From assembly GCA_945860205.1 (NCBI GenBank), contig CAMARK010000034.1, forward strand, positions 1-43,307: DNA of 43,307 bases. Reading direction: 5' to 3'. Every line of letters begins with the position of its first letter. The stretch's first letter is position 1. The notes below the pieces were generated by a model that was given only the letters and a program-made list of their open reading frames with translations, made no database searches and was not told the origin of the DNA. A program made the position numbers and the translations under genes. The DNA is from Reyranella massiliensis 521. GTDB lineage: Bacteria > Pseudomonadota > Alphaproteobacteria > Reyranellales > Reyranellaceae. Positions 33,870-42,515 of the stretch are shown piece by piece.

Positions 33870-34193
33870 TCAGGCCGCTCGCTTCGGCGCCACGGGCTCA
33901 ATGCGGGCGAGCCGGCCTGCCAGCCGTCGCCGCGCTGACCACAGGTCGAGATTCTCCTGCATGCGCAGGAAGAGCTCGGCACGGCCTCCGACAAGACGGG
34001 CAAATCGCAGCGCCATATCGGCCGACATGGCGCTGCGACCGCACAATACGGCATGCAGAGCCTGACGGCTGACGCCCATGCGCCGCGCTGCGTCGGTCAC
34101 GGACAGACGCGCATGCTCCTCGATGATCTCGCGCATGAGTTCGCCCGGATGGGTTGGTGGCCGCGTCTGAATACCCAAAGACAACTCGCCCAT
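33870..34193 (-). CDS. HigA-family antitoxin-like XRE regulator without toxin
   Basis: A 107-residue helix-turn-helix protein with the HigA pattern: RPPTHPGELMREIIEEHARL, VTDAARRMGVSRQALHAVL, then SADMALRFARLVGGRAELF. No HigB (RelE-like) gene precedes it; upstream are 46 non-coding bases and then the SDHAF4-like gene. The FAD oxidoreductase follows after four bases. It may regulate that operon instead of neutralising a toxin. ATG start at 34191-34193. Confidence 0.85.
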   Translation of the reverse strand: MGELSLGIQTRPPTHPGELMREIIEEHARLSVTDAARRMGVSRQALHAVLCGRSAMSADMALRFARLVGGRAELFLRMQENLDLWSARRRLAGRLARIEPVAPKRAA

Positions 34194-34239
34194 AAAGCCT
34201 CCTCGAATCTCAGTGGCACTGCTCCAGATCGCGCACGTG

Positions 34240-34407
34240 CTAGAAATCCGTCACCTTGCCGTTGAACTGCCAGTCGCCGTAGCGCGTCGGCTCGGGGCCC
34301 GGCGGGCCGCCAATCTCCTCGACCTTCTTCGGCTTCTCGGGCGGGACTGAGGCGGCCGGCTCCGCTTTAGCGGGCTCGGGCAGGGTGGGCTTTTTAGTGT
34401 CAGTCAT
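34240..34407 (-). CDS. DUF1674 / succinate dehydrogenase assembly factor 4-like
   Basis: A 55-residue protein, mostly a Pro/Lys/Ala-rich tract followed by the conserved C-terminal block [20 protein letters not shown] and KVTDF. This is the DUF1674 signature; eukaryotic SDHAF4 binds flavinylated SdhA during assembly of succinate dehydrogenase. ATG 34405-34407 (MTDTKKPT) is my choice; an upstream start would add 15 residues. Divergent from htpX. No sdh genes are in the window. Confidence 0.85.
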   Translation of the reverse strand: MTDTKKPTLPEPAKAEPAASVPPEKPKKVEEIGGPPGPEPTRYGDWQFNGKVTDF

Positions 34408-34466
34408 GCCGGCATGATGCCCCCGGACGCCTTGATTCGCCACAGTTGGCAACCATCTTTCCCGCC

Positions 34467-35423
34467 ATGAACTACTTCAGGACGGCTCTCCTTCTCGCGG
34501 CCCTCACCGGCTTCGTCCTGGTGGCGGGCTATCTGCTGGGCGGCCAATCCGGCCTCGTCATCGCCCTAGTCGCCGCCCTGGGCATGAACCTGTTTGCCTA
34601 CTGGAACAGCGACAAGATGGTGCTGCGCATGAGCAACGCGCAGGAAGTCGGGCCGGAGCAGGCGCCCGAACTCTACGGCATCGTTCAGGAGCTGGCGCAG
34701 CGCGCCGGCTTGCCGATGCCGCGCGTCTATGTGATCGACGAGGAGCAGCCCAACGCCTTCGCCACCGGCCGCAACCCCGAGAACGCGGCGGTCGCGGCGA
34801 CCACGGGCCTGCTGCGCCACCTCAGCCGTGAGGAGGTCGCGGGCGTAATGGCGCACGAGCTCAGCCACGTCCGCCACCGCGACACGCTGATCATGACCAT
34901 CGCCGCCACGCTTTCCGGCGCCATCGGCATGCTGGCGAGCTTCGGCGGCATGATGGGCGGCGGCCGCGATTCCGAGGGCCGGCCGCTGGTCAATCCGATC
35001 GTGGCCATTGCCGCCATGATCCTGGCGCCGCTCGCCGCGGCGCTGGTCCAGATGGCGATCAGCCGTGGCCGCGAATACGAGGCCGACCGCATGGGCGCGG
35101 AGATTTCCGGCCAGCCGCTGTGGCTCGCCTCGGCGCTGGCGAAGCTGCACGCCGGCACCCAGCAGATCCCCAACCGGGCGGCCGAGGCCAACCCGGCGAC
35201 GGCGCACATGTATATCGCCAATCCTCTGTCTGCCGGCGGCCTGCGCAGCCTGTTCTCGACCCATCCGCCGATGGAAGAGCGCATCGCGCGGCTGGAAGCG
35301 ATGGCCGGCCAGATGGGGGCGGACCAGATGGGTGGTGGCGGTTATCGCGCCGCGCCGGCGGCGAACACCAACCCGTGGACCGCGCCGGTCCCGCAGGCGC
35401 CGCGCCGCGGCCCCTGGGGCTGA
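34467..35423 (+). CDS. htpX: Membrane-bound zinc metalloprotease HtpX
   Basis: Heat-shock-linked M48 protease that degrades damaged membrane proteins. The 318-residue protein has two N-terminal membrane helices ([36 protein letters not shown]), the zinc site [14 protein letters not shown] (His130-Glu131-xx-His134), a further hydrophobic pair, and [14 protein letters not shown] with the third ligand Glu. The C-terminal tail ([20 protein letters not shown]) is Gly/Pro-rich and variable. ATG 34467 ([11 protein letters not shown]) is preferred to an upstream TTG. Convergent with rmuC. Confidence 0.95.
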   Translation: MNYFRTALLLAALTGFVLVAGYLLGGQSGLVIALVAALGMNLFAYWNSDKMVLRMSNAQEVGPEQAPELYGIVQELAQRAGLPMPRVYVIDEEQPNAFATGRNPENAAVAATTGLLRHLSREEVAGVMAHELSHVRHRDTLIMTIAATLSGAIGMLASFGGMMGGGRDSEGRPLVNPIVAIAAMILAPLAAALVQMAISRGREYEADRMGAEISGQPLWLASALAKLHAGTQQIPNRAAEANPATAHMYIANPLSAGGLRSLFSTHPPMEERIARLEAMAGQMGADQMGGGGYRAAPAANTNPWTAPVPQAPRRGPWG

Positions 35424-35427
35424 AGCG

Positions 35428-36468
35428 CTAAGGTTTCGGCAGCGCCGCGGGCTCCTCGCCGAGATCGACGTCTAAAATGCGCTGACCGCGTTTGGTGATG
35501 CGGTCGGCCGAAATATCGACCTCGCGCAGGTCCTTCTCGGTCATGGTGAAGTGCGTTTTCAGCTTCTCGACCCGGTCGTCGAGCCGCCGGACATCCTCCA
35601 GCAACAGCCCGACCGTCTTCTGGATCTCGCCCGCCTGCTCGCGCATACGCACGTCCTTCAGCACGGCGCGCACGGTGTTCAGCGTCGCCATCATGGTGGT
35701 GGGCGACACGATCCAGACGCGGGCCTTGTAGGACTCCTCGACCAGGCCGGTGAAGTTGGCGTGCAGCTCGGCATAGACCGCCTCGGAGGGCAGGAACATC
35801 AGAGCCGACTCGGCGGTTTCCCCCGACACGATGTACTTGGCGCGGATGTCCCCGATATGCTTGCGGATCGCCTGCTGGAAGCTGCGCTGGGCAATGAGCA
35901 GGGCCGCCGTGTCGCCCGCCGCCACGGCGCGTAGCGCGCTGTAGCTTTCGAGCGGGAACTTGGCGTCGATGGCGATCGGCCCAGGCGGGTTGGGCAATTT
36001 CAGCAGGCAGTCGACGCGCGCGCCTGACGACAGCGTCGACTGGAATTCGTAGGCCGAGGGCGGCAGGGCGTTCTGCACCAGGTCGTTGAGCTGGACCTCG
36101 CCGAAGGCGCCGCGCGCCTGCTTGTTGGACAGCACCTCCTGCAGGCTCACGACCTGCGTCGAGAGCTCGCCGATTTTCTTCTGCGCTTCGTCGATGCGGA
36201 CCAGCCGCTCGCGCAGGTCGGTGACGATCTGGCCGGTCGCCTTCTCGGTCCGGTCCAGCCTCTCCTCGACCACCTTGGAGAGCGCCTGTTCCTGCTCGCG
36301 CAGCGAACGCTCGACCCGCTGGACGGTTTCGGACTGCTGGCTGAGAGCGAGCGCAAGCTGCTGGCGCATGGTCTCGGCCTCGCTGCTGCCGCGGCGGGTC
36401 AGCGCGAGAACCAACACCAGGATCAGCAGCGCGATGGCCGCCAGCAAGACGATCGTCAGGGTATCCAT
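35428..36468 (-). CDS. rmuC: DNA recombination protein RmuC
   Basis: A 346-residue RmuC: N-terminal membrane anchor (IVLLAAIALLILVLVLALT), a long coiled coil (about residues 30-110), then the nuclease-like domain opening with RGAFGEVQLNDLVQ and containing PIAIDAKFPLESYSALR (conserved D-x-K), and MFLPSEAVYAELHANF. RmuC limits recombination at inverted repeats in E. coli. Ends five bases from the convergent htpX stop. Slightly short compared with E. coli RmuC but all conserved blocks are present. Confidence 0.95.
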   Translation of the reverse strand: MDTLTIVLLAAIALLILVLVLALTRRGSSEAETMRQQLALALSQQSETVQRVERSLREQEQALSKVVEERLDRTEKATGQIVTDLRERLVRIDEAQKKIGELSTQVVSLQEVLSNKQARGAFGEVQLNDLVQNALPPSAYEFQSTLSSGARVDCLLKLPNPPGPIAIDAKFPLESYSALRAVAAGDTAALLIAQRSFQQAIRKHIGDIRAKYIVSGETAESALMFLPSEAVYAELHANFTGLVEESYKARVWIVSPTTMMATLNTVRAVLKDVRMREQAGEIQKTVGLLLEDVRRLDDRVEKLKTHFTMTEKDLREVDISADRITKRGQRILDVDLGEEPAALPKP

Positions 36469-36538
36469 TGGTTCCTTTATAGGCCGCCGGCCCTAGAAGC
36501 GCATCGACAAGCGCACGACTGGCCGGTAATCCAGCCCC

Positions 36539-37228
36539 ATGCCTCCTCATCACGATCCAGACGTCTGGCTGTTCGACCTCGACAACACGCTCTATCCGGC
36601 GCGCTGCAACCTGTTCGCCCAGATCGACGTGCGCATCGGCCGCTACATTTCCGACTGGCTGAAGGTCACGCCGGAAGAGGCGCGGATCGTGCAGAAGCAA
36701 TACTGGAAGGACCACGGCACTTCTATGCGCGGGATGATGACCCTGCACGGCGTCGACCCCAAGCACTACCTCGACTATGTCCACGACATCGACTACTCGC
36801 CGGTACCGCATGCCCCCGAGCTCGAAGCGTCCCTGGCCAGGCTGCCGGGCCGCAAGCTGATCTTCACCGCCGGTGACGTGCAGCATGCCGAGCGCGTCAT
36901 GGAGAAGCTCGGCATCACGCATCACTTCGAGGCGATCTTCGACATCGCGGCGGGCGACTATTGGCCCAAGCCGCACCGGCAGATCTATGACGAGCTGGTG
37001 CGGCGGCACAATATCGACCCGACCCGCGCGGCCTTCGCCGACGACATCGCGGTCAACCTGAAGCCCGCGGCCGACATGGGCATGCGCACCATCTGGATCC
37101 GCACCGACGAGAGCGTGGCGCGCGCGGCCGGCCTCGATCTCGACCATATCCATCACCAGACCGACGACCTTGCGACATGGCTCGCCGAGTGGCTGGCGGA
37201 ACGGAACAAGACGGAGAAGAAAGCGTGA
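36539..37228 (+). CDS. HAD-superfamily pyrimidine 5'-nucleotidase-type phosphatase
   Basis: A 229-residue HAD phosphatase of the Sdt1/pyrimidine 5'-nucleotidase group. Motif I is WLFDLDNTLYP with the nucleophile Asp; the motif II region reads LIFTAGDVQHAERVM, where relatives usually have FTN; motif III/IV is DYWPKPHRQIYDEL and FADDIAVNLKPAADMGM. Start ATG 36539, divergent from rmuC. Its last bases overlap the first ketopantoate-reductase-like gene as GTGA, so they are co-translated. In several relatives the substrate is UMP, CMP or a damaged pyrimidine intermediate. Confidence 0.88.
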   Translation: MPPHHDPDVWLFDLDNTLYPARCNLFAQIDVRIGRYISDWLKVTPEEARIVQKQYWKDHGTSMRGMMTLHGVDPKHYLDYVHDIDYSPVPHAPELEASLARLPGRKLIFTAGDVQHAERVMEKLGITHHFEAIFDIAAGDYWPKPHRQIYDELVRRHNIDPTRAAFADDIAVNLKPAADMGMRTIWIRTDESVARAAGLDLDHIHHQTDDLATWLAEWLAERNKTEKKA

Positions 37229-38157
37229 AGATTCTCATTCTCGGTGCCGGTGCCGTCGGTGGCTATTGGGGTGCGCGGTTGCATCAGTCGGGCGCCGACG
37301 TGACCTTCCTGCTGCGCGAGAAGCGCGCCGAGAAGGTGCGGAAGGAAGGCCTGGTCGTCAAAAGCCCAAAGGGTGACGCCGTCGTCCCGGCGAAGGTCGT
37401 GACTAAAGGGAGCGAGGACGGGCCCTATGATGTCGTCGTGCTGGCTTGCAAGGCCTACGATCTCGACTCGGCGATGGAGTCGATCGCGCCAGCGGTCGGC
37501 GGCGGCACCACCATCGTGCCGATGCTGAACGGCCACGCCCATTTCGCCACGCTCGACACGAAGTTCGGCGCGGCCAGGGTCGCTGGCGGCCTCGCCCGCA
37601 TCTCGGGCATGCTGGGACCCAACGGCGAGATTCTGCACTCAGGCGCGTCGGGCGTGTCTTTCGGCGAGCGCGACGGCAAGCCTGCACGGGCCTCGCTCGT
37701 GGAGCTCGAGGCGGCCTGCAAGAAGGCCGGTATCGAGGGCGGCATCAATGCCAACATCAACCAGGATCTCTGGGACAAGTGGATCATGCTGGCCACGATC
37801 GCCGGCATGTGTTCCTCCATGCGCGGCACCGTCGGCGACATCATGGAGACCGAAGATGGAGAGGCCATCGTGCTGGAAACGCTGGACGAGAGCTGCAAGG
37901 TCGCCACGGCGGAAGGCCACGCCCCCAGCGACAAGGTCCTGGCCGGCCTCAGGACCATGCTGACGACCAAGGGCTCCAAGGCCGTGGCGTCGATCCTGGG
38001 CGACATGGAAAAGGGCGGTGCGGCCGAAGGCAAGCAGATCGTGGGCGACATGCTGGGGCGGGCCCGCAAGCATGGAATCGCCGCCCCCAACCTGCGCTTC
38101 GCCTATACGCATCTTCAGACCTACGAGGCGCGCCGGGCGCGGGGTGGTCTCAAGTGA
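37225..38157 (+). CDS. Ketopantoate reductase family protein, copy 1
   Basis: A 310-residue oxidoreductase of the PanE/ApbA fold. The dinucleotide motif is KILILGAGAVGGYWGARL; the catalytic Lys is in QDLWDKWIMLATIAG, and GAAEGKQIVGDMLGRARKHG provides the conserved Glu. The Asn that follows the Lys in authentic PanE is replaced by hydrophobic residues, so a different 2-keto acid substrate is likely. Start GTG 37225 overlaps the nucleotidase stop (GTGA). Followed by a second, same-length copy with another GTGA overlap. Confidence 0.9.
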   Translation: MKILILGAGAVGGYWGARLHQSGADVTFLLREKRAEKVRKEGLVVKSPKGDAVVPAKVVTKGSEDGPYDVVVLACKAYDLDSAMESIAPAVGGGTTIVPMLNGHAHFATLDTKFGAARVAGGLARISGMLGPNGEILHSGASGVSFGERDGKPARASLVELEAACKKAGIEGGINANINQDLWDKWIMLATIAGMCSSMRGTVGDIMETEDGEAIVLETLDESCKVATAEGHAPSDKVLAGLRTMLTTKGSKAVASILGDMEKGGAAEGKQIVGDMLGRARKHGIAAPNLRFAYTHLQTYEARRARGGLK

Positions 38158-39086
38158 AAACTCTCGTCCTCGGCGCCGGCGCGATCGGCGGCTATGTCGG
38201 CGGTCGGCTGCACCAGAGCGGCGCCGACGTGACGTTCCTCGTGCGCGACAAGCGGAACGAAGCGCTGAAGCGCGATGGGCTGGTCATCAAGAGCACCAAG
38301 GGCGACATCATCCAGACAGTGAAAACCGTCACCAAGGCGAGTGACGGCGGGCCATATGACATCGTGCTGCTGACCTGCAAGGCTTACGACCTCGACTCGG
38401 CGATCGACGCCATCGCTCCGGCGATCGGCGCCGGTACCACGATCGTGCCGCTGCTGAACGGCATGCGTCATATCGACGTGCTGGCCGCGAAGTTCGGCGA
38501 CGCCAAGGTGGTGGGCGGACTCGCCCGCGTGGGCGTCGCCATGAACGACAAGGGCGAAATCCTGCACACCAGCCCGTTCGCCGCCATCTCCTTCGGCGAG
38601 CGCGACGGCAAGCCTGCGCGTCCGGCGCTGGTCGCGCTCGATGCCGCGATCAAGAAGTCGGGCGTCGATGGTGGGCTGAACGCCAACATCGTCCAGGATC
38701 TCTGGGACAAGTGGATCATGCTCTGCACGCTGGCGGCGACCTGCTGCCTGATGCGCGGCGCCTCGGGCGATGTCCTCGAAGCCGATGAAGGCCAGGCGAT
38801 CGTGCTCGAGACGGTCGACGAGGGCCGCAAGGTCGCGGCTGCGGCAGGTCACGATCCCGGCGAAAAGGGCATCGCCACCATTCGCTCGTTCCTGACGGTC
38901 AAGGGCTCGAAGTTTACCGCCTCGATGCTGCACGATCTCGAGAAGGGCGCGATGGTCGAGGCCGACCATGTGGTGGGCGACATGATCGCGCGGGCGAAGA
39001 AGGCCGGAATCGCCGCGCCCAACCTGCGCATGGCCTATGCCCATCTGCAGGTCTACCTGGCATTGCGCGCCCGCAAGCAGGCTTGA
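38154..39086 (+). CDS. Ketopantoate reductase family protein, copy 2
   Basis: Paralogue of the preceding gene, also exactly 310 residues, aligning without gaps and well over half identical by eye (shared RLHQSGADVTFL, CKAYDLDSA, SFGERDGKPAR, QDLWDKWIM). NADPH motif KTLVLGAGAIGGYVGGRL; Lys and Glu conserved; the same Asn loss after the Lys. Start GTG 38154 overlaps the stop of copy 1 (GTGA). A tandem duplication followed by divergence is the simplest history; the pair may act as a hetero-oligomer or on related substrates. Confidence 0.9.
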   Translation: MKTLVLGAGAIGGYVGGRLHQSGADVTFLVRDKRNEALKRDGLVIKSTKGDIIQTVKTVTKASDGGPYDIVLLTCKAYDLDSAIDAIAPAIGAGTTIVPLLNGMRHIDVLAAKFGDAKVVGGLARVGVAMNDKGEILHTSPFAAISFGERDGKPARPALVALDAAIKKSGVDGGLNANIVQDLWDKWIMLCTLAATCCLMRGASGDVLEADEGQAIVLETVDEGRKVAAAAGHDPGEKGIATIRSFLTVKGSKFTASMLHDLEKGAMVEADHVVGDMIARAKKAGIAAPNLRMAYAHLQVYLALRARKQA

Positions 39087-39201
39087 AAAGTCTGAAGGCG
39101 CGACGGAACCATCCGGTCGCGCAAGCGTAGTTTCCGGGGCGCAGAAGTCGCGCGCCAACCGATTCCATATTCTCAAGCCTCAAAGACCAGGAGCATCCAA
39201 G

Positions 39202-39600
39202 ATGCCTGCTCTCGTGCGTAACCGTTCGGTTCCCAACATCGTCGTCAGCAACGCCGACTACGAGCGCCTGACAGATCTCGCCACCGCCTCGCTTGAGCGC
39301 CTGCCGGAAGTGGCCACCGAGTTGCTGGACGAGATGGACCGCGCCAAGATCGTCAGTGATGAAAACGTGCCGGCCAATGTCGTCCGCATGGGCTCGACCG
39401 TGACCTTCCGGGCGGACGACGGCCGCGAGCTGACCGAGACGCTGGTCTATCCGGTCGACGAGGACAGTGACGCACACAAGATCTCGGTGATGACGCCGGT
39501 GGGTGCGGCGCTGATCGGCCTGGCCGAGGGCCAGTCGATTTCGTGGATGGCGCGCGACGGCCGCGGCCATGAGCTCACGGTCGTGAAGGTCCGGCAGTAG
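39202..39600 (+). CDS. rnk: Rnk / GreA-C-terminal-domain protein
   Basis: A 132-residue protein of the nucleoside diphosphate kinase regulator group, an N-terminal short helical domain followed by the FKBP-like C-terminal domain of GreA/GreB. Visible: IVVSNADYERLTDLATASLE, VRMGSTVTFRADDGRELTETL, and DAHKISVMTPVGAALIGLAEGQ. Rnk binds RNA polymerase; it lacks the Gre cleavage hairpin. ATG 39202 follows CAGGAGCATCCAAG. An intrinsic terminator lies 79 bases after its stop. Stands alone after the reductase pair (115-bp gap). Confidence 0.88.
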   Translation: MPALVRNRSVPNIVVSNADYERLTDLATASLERLPEVATELLDEMDRAKIVSDENVPANVVRMGSTVTFRADDGRELTETLVYPVDEDSDAHKISVMTPVGAALIGLAEGQSISWMARDGRGHELTVVKVRQ

Positions 39601-39679
39601 GCGGGCGCTCGCACTGCCAGCATTCGCTCACGTGCATGTGATGTGCAGGTTCAGCAGGAATATGCTATGAATTCTGTCA

Positions 39680-39712
39680 GGCTGACGCTTAATCCGCGTC
39701 GGCCTTTTCTTT
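39680..39712 (+). terminator. Intrinsic terminator after the Rnk gene
   Basis: GGCTGACGC (39680-39688) pairs with GCGTCGGCC (39696-39704) as a 9-bp stem with one T-G wobble and a seven-base loop, then TTTTCTTT (39705-39712). A textbook rho-independent terminator for plus-strand transcription. The rest of the 290-bp gap 39601-39890 shows only a small hairpin CGACAC-GCGG-GTGTCG and no convincing gene. Confidence 0.8.
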
Positions 39713-39890
39713 GGCCATGCCCCGCCCGGCGCGCGACACGGTTCGCATTCTTCGACACGCGGGTGTCGGAAAACGGCCGGCGAAAAGCCTTGCCGATCAA
39801 CGCCCTGAATTTTCCGACAGGATTTTCCCGACACCGGGGCGTCTGCAAAAAGCCTCGGCATCCGAGGACTGCTGGTTGGCCGGCGTGGTC

Positions 39891-40769
39891 CTAGAAGCCG
39901 TAGAGTTCGGCCGGATTGTCGACCAGGATGCGCTTTCGCACGGCCTTGTCCGGCACCCAGTCGAGCAGCATGTCGGCCAGGGGCCCGTCGTTGGGCATCG
40001 GGATCGGGCACATCGGATGGGGCCAGTCGGTGCCCCACAGGATGCGGTCCGGCCGGCGGGCGACCAGCGCATGGGCGAACGGCACCGTATCGGCATAGGG
40101 CAGATGGCGGTCGGCCGTGATGCGGTAGGGACCGGTCAGCTTCACCCAGCAATTGCCATCGGCCACGCGGTCGAGAAAGCCGCGATAGCGCGGATGATCG
40201 ATCCCGAGGCTTGTCGGCATATACCCCAGGTGTCCGACCGAGATCGGCACCGGCAACGTGCCGAGTTCGGCCATATCGGCCTCGTGGACATGGAGCAGGA
40301 ATTCGATGTGCCAGCCCAGCGGTTTCAGCCGCTCGGCGACGCGGCGCAACTCGGAGAACGACTTGAAGGGATTGCCGCCGGGATCGGCGATATTGACGCG
40401 AATGCCGCGGGCGCCCTTCGCATGCATCGCCTCCAGCTCGCGGTCGGTGATGCTCGAATTGACCGAGACCACGGCCCGCAGGCGGTCGGGATGCGCCGCC
40501 ACATAGTCGAGCGTGGCGCTGTTGTCGGTGCCGTAGACGCTGGGCTGGGTGATGACGCCGCGCGTGATGCCCAGTGTCTTGTGCAGATGCTCGTAGGCGG
40601 CGGGCAACGCATCGGGCGGCGTGTAGCCGCGCGCCGGCGACCAGGGATATTTCCCGGCCGGCCCGAAGACGTGGGCATGGCCGTCGCAGGCGTTGGCCGG
40701 CATCGCGAACCCTGGCTTGCGCGGCGCCGGATCGGCGGGCGGGCAAGGCTTCTGCGGTACTCCGGTCAT
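39891..40769 (-). CDS. Amidohydrolase-2 family protein (2-pyrone-4,6-dicarboxylate lactonase-like)
   Basis: A 292-residue TIM-barrel hydrolase of the COG3618 group. ACDGHAHVFGPAGKYPWSP is the N-terminal metal-binding region, GVITQPSVYGTDNSA and RGIRVNIADPGGNPF the middle, and ILWGTDWPHPMCP the C-terminal catalytic Asp motif. Relatives hydrolyse 2-pyrone-4,6-dicarboxylate or sugar lactones. ATG 40767-40769 gives a Pro-rich 22-residue lead. Located 25 bases downstream of the D-aminoacylase-like gene on the same strand. Confidence 0.88.
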   Translation of the reverse strand: MTGVPQKPCPPADPAPRKPGFAMPANACDGHAHVFGPAGKYPWSPARGYTPPDALPAAYEHLHKTLGITRGVITQPSVYGTDNSATLDYVAAHPDRLRAVVSVNSSITDRELEAMHAKGARGIRVNIADPGGNPFKSFSELRRVAERLKPLGWHIEFLLHVHEADMAELGTLPVPISVGHLGYMPTSLGIDHPRYRGFLDRVADGNCWVKLTGPYRITADRHLPYADTVPFAHALVARRPDRILWGTDWPHPMCPIPMPNDGPLADMLLDWVPDKAVRKRILVDNPAELYGF

Positions 40770-40794
40770 GACTGGGGCGTCATTGCGCGGCCCC

Positions 40795-42513
40795 TCATTG
40801 GGCAGCTATCGCGCTGTGACTGCCCAGCGAGTTGTTGAACGTGTCGAGCACATGGCCGGGCCCCTTGGCGTGCTTCGCATAGTCCTTGCCGTCGAACGTC
40901 CTGATGCCGTTGCAGAAGACGCCGTGCACGCCGGTCGGACGGCGGATGGTGCGGCGGCCGCCGCCCGGCAGGTCGGCAACCCGCTCGGCCGGGCTGACGC
41001 CCACCGTGGCCTGGTCGAACAGCAGCAGGTCGGCCTGGGCGCCCACCGCGATGCGGCCGCGGTTCCGGATGCCGTAGAGATCGGCCGGATGGCTGGTCAG
41101 GCGGCGAATGCCTTCGACGATGTCGAAGTCGCCGCGCTCGCGCACCCAGTGGCTGAGGAAATGCAGGCCGAAGCCCGCGTCGCACATATAGATGAGATGG
41201 GCGCCGGCGTCGGAGAGCGCCACCACGCCCGCCTCGTGCTTCAGGAGCCTGGCCACGCCCTCGTCGCCGACATTGAGGAAGCGGCCGAGGAAGGCGGTCT
41301 CCAGCCCCTCATCGAGGCTGAGGTCGAGCATGACGTCGAGCGGGTCGCGGCCCTCGGCCTTGGCGATGTCGTGCAGGTAGCGGTTCACGTATTTGGCGTT
41401 GGCGGGCTTCTGCGCCACCGCCACCATCACGCGGTCCCAGTTGCCCTGGAAGATCATGCCGGGCCGCGGGTTCTTCGCATTCTCGCGGAACTTGGCGCGC
41501 CACGACGGGTCGCGATAGACCGCCGTGAGCTGTTCGGGCGTAAACGCCTTGATCGGGTCGAAGGCCGAGTGGCTGTAGAACGGGTAGGCATTGGCCATCG
41601 TGAAGTCGAACGACAGCGGTTGGCAGGGAATCTGGATGTAGAGGCCGTTGCCGCGGCGAAGCGCGGCGGCGCAGGCGTCGAAGATGCCGAGCGCGCGCGC
41701 CGGCTCCTGCTCGTTGTACATCGCCATGCCGGTGCCCTGGAAAAACGGCCGGCCATATTTGGCCGCCATCGGCTCCAGCTCCGCCGGCGTCTTGACGCCC
41801 GAGGCGATGGCCACGACGCCCTTGCCGCGCGGTCCCATCGCGCCCACGAGCGCGTCGAGCTCCGACATGGGCGCAATGGTGGAGGGCATCGGCACACCGC
41901 CGAAGCCCGAATGATTGAGCGAGTAGGAGGCGCCGAGGCCGATGGCGCCGTTGGCCATGGCATCGGCCACCATCGCCTTCATCTTCGCGAGTTCTTCCGG
42001 CGTCGCGTCGGCGCGCTGCGAGGCCGCCTCGCCCATCACGGCGGTGCGGATGGTCGAATGGCCGGCCAGCACCGCGAGATTGGCGTACGCGCCGCGCCGG
42101 CGCAGCATCGCCATGTAATCGCTGAAACTCTCGAAATCCCAGTCGATGCCCTGGCGCAGCGCATCGAGGTCCATGCCCTCTACGACCGAGAGGTTGCGGA
42201 TCACCAGGTCGCGCACGGCGGGCGGTGCCGGCACGATACCGAAGCCGCAATTGCCGATCACCGCCGTGGTGACGCCGAGCGACGGCGAGGGCGAGAGCGT
42301 GGTGTCCCAGGTGACCTGCGCGTCGTAGTGGGTGTGCACGTCGACGATGCCGGGCGCGAGCGTGAGGCCGCCGGCGTCGATCGTCTCGGCGCCTTTGTCT
42401 TTGATCTCGCCGATGGCGATGATGCGGCCATCCGTGACCGCGAGGTCGGCGCGACGGGGCTCGTGGCCGAGGCCATCGACGATGGTGGCGCCGCGTATGA
42501 CGAGATCGACCAT
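40795..42513 (-). CDS. N-acyl-D-amino-acid deacylase / D-aminoacylase family amidohydrolase
   Basis: A 572-residue metal-dependent amidohydrolase. MVDLVIRGATIVDGLGHEPR starts the beta-sandwich, GIVDVHTHYDAQVTWD carries the HxH metal ligands, SLGVTTAVIGNCGFGIVPA and ASYSLNHSGFG follow, and LSDAGAHLIYMCDAGFGLHF holds the late Asp. Members remove acyl groups from D-amino acids or act on cyclic ureides; substrate here is not clear. ATG 42511-42513, two bases after the malic enzyme stop. Forms a minus-strand run with the malic enzyme and the lactonase-like gene. Confidence 0.9.
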   Translation of the reverse strand: MVDLVIRGATIVDGLGHEPRRADLAVTDGRIIAIGEIKDKGAETIDAGGLTLAPGIVDVHTHYDAQVTWDTTLSPSPSLGVTTAVIGNCGFGIVPAPPAVRDLVIRNLSVVEGMDLDALRQGIDWDFESFSDYMAMLRRRGAYANLAVLAGHSTIRTAVMGEAASQRADATPEELAKMKAMVADAMANGAIGLGASYSLNHSGFGGVPMPSTIAPMSELDALVGAMGPRGKGVVAIASGVKTPAELEPMAAKYGRPFFQGTGMAMYNEQEPARALGIFDACAAALRRGNGLYIQIPCQPLSFDFTMANAYPFYSHSAFDPIKAFTPEQLTAVYRDPSWRAKFRENAKNPRPGMIFQGNWDRVMVAVAQKPANAKYVNRYLHDIAKAEGRDPLDVMLDLSLDEGLETAFLGRFLNVGDEGVARLLKHEAGVVALSDAGAHLIYMCDAGFGLHFLSHWVRERGDFDIVEGIRRLTSHPADLYGIRNRGRIAVGAQADLLLFDQATVGVSPAERVADLPGGGRRTIRRPTGVHGVFCNGIRTFDGKDYAKHAKGPGHVLDTFNNSLGSHSAIAAQ

Positions 42514-42515
42514 CC

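Noticed and set aside
34194..34239. Search for a HigB toxin gene next to the HigA-like gene
   Set aside because: Only 46 bases separate it from the SDHAF4-like gene, and the downstream gene is an oxidoreductase; no RelE-like ORF found.
37446..38153. Long N-terminal extension of ketopantoate reductase copy 2
   Set aside because: Out of frame with copy 1, Arg/Gly/His-rich; GTG 38154 gives a protein exactly matching copy 1 in length.
39643..39894. 83-codon plus-strand ORF after the Rnk gene
   Set aside because: Contains the intrinsic terminator and a second hairpin, has no recognisable domain, and its end overlaps the amidohydrolase gene.
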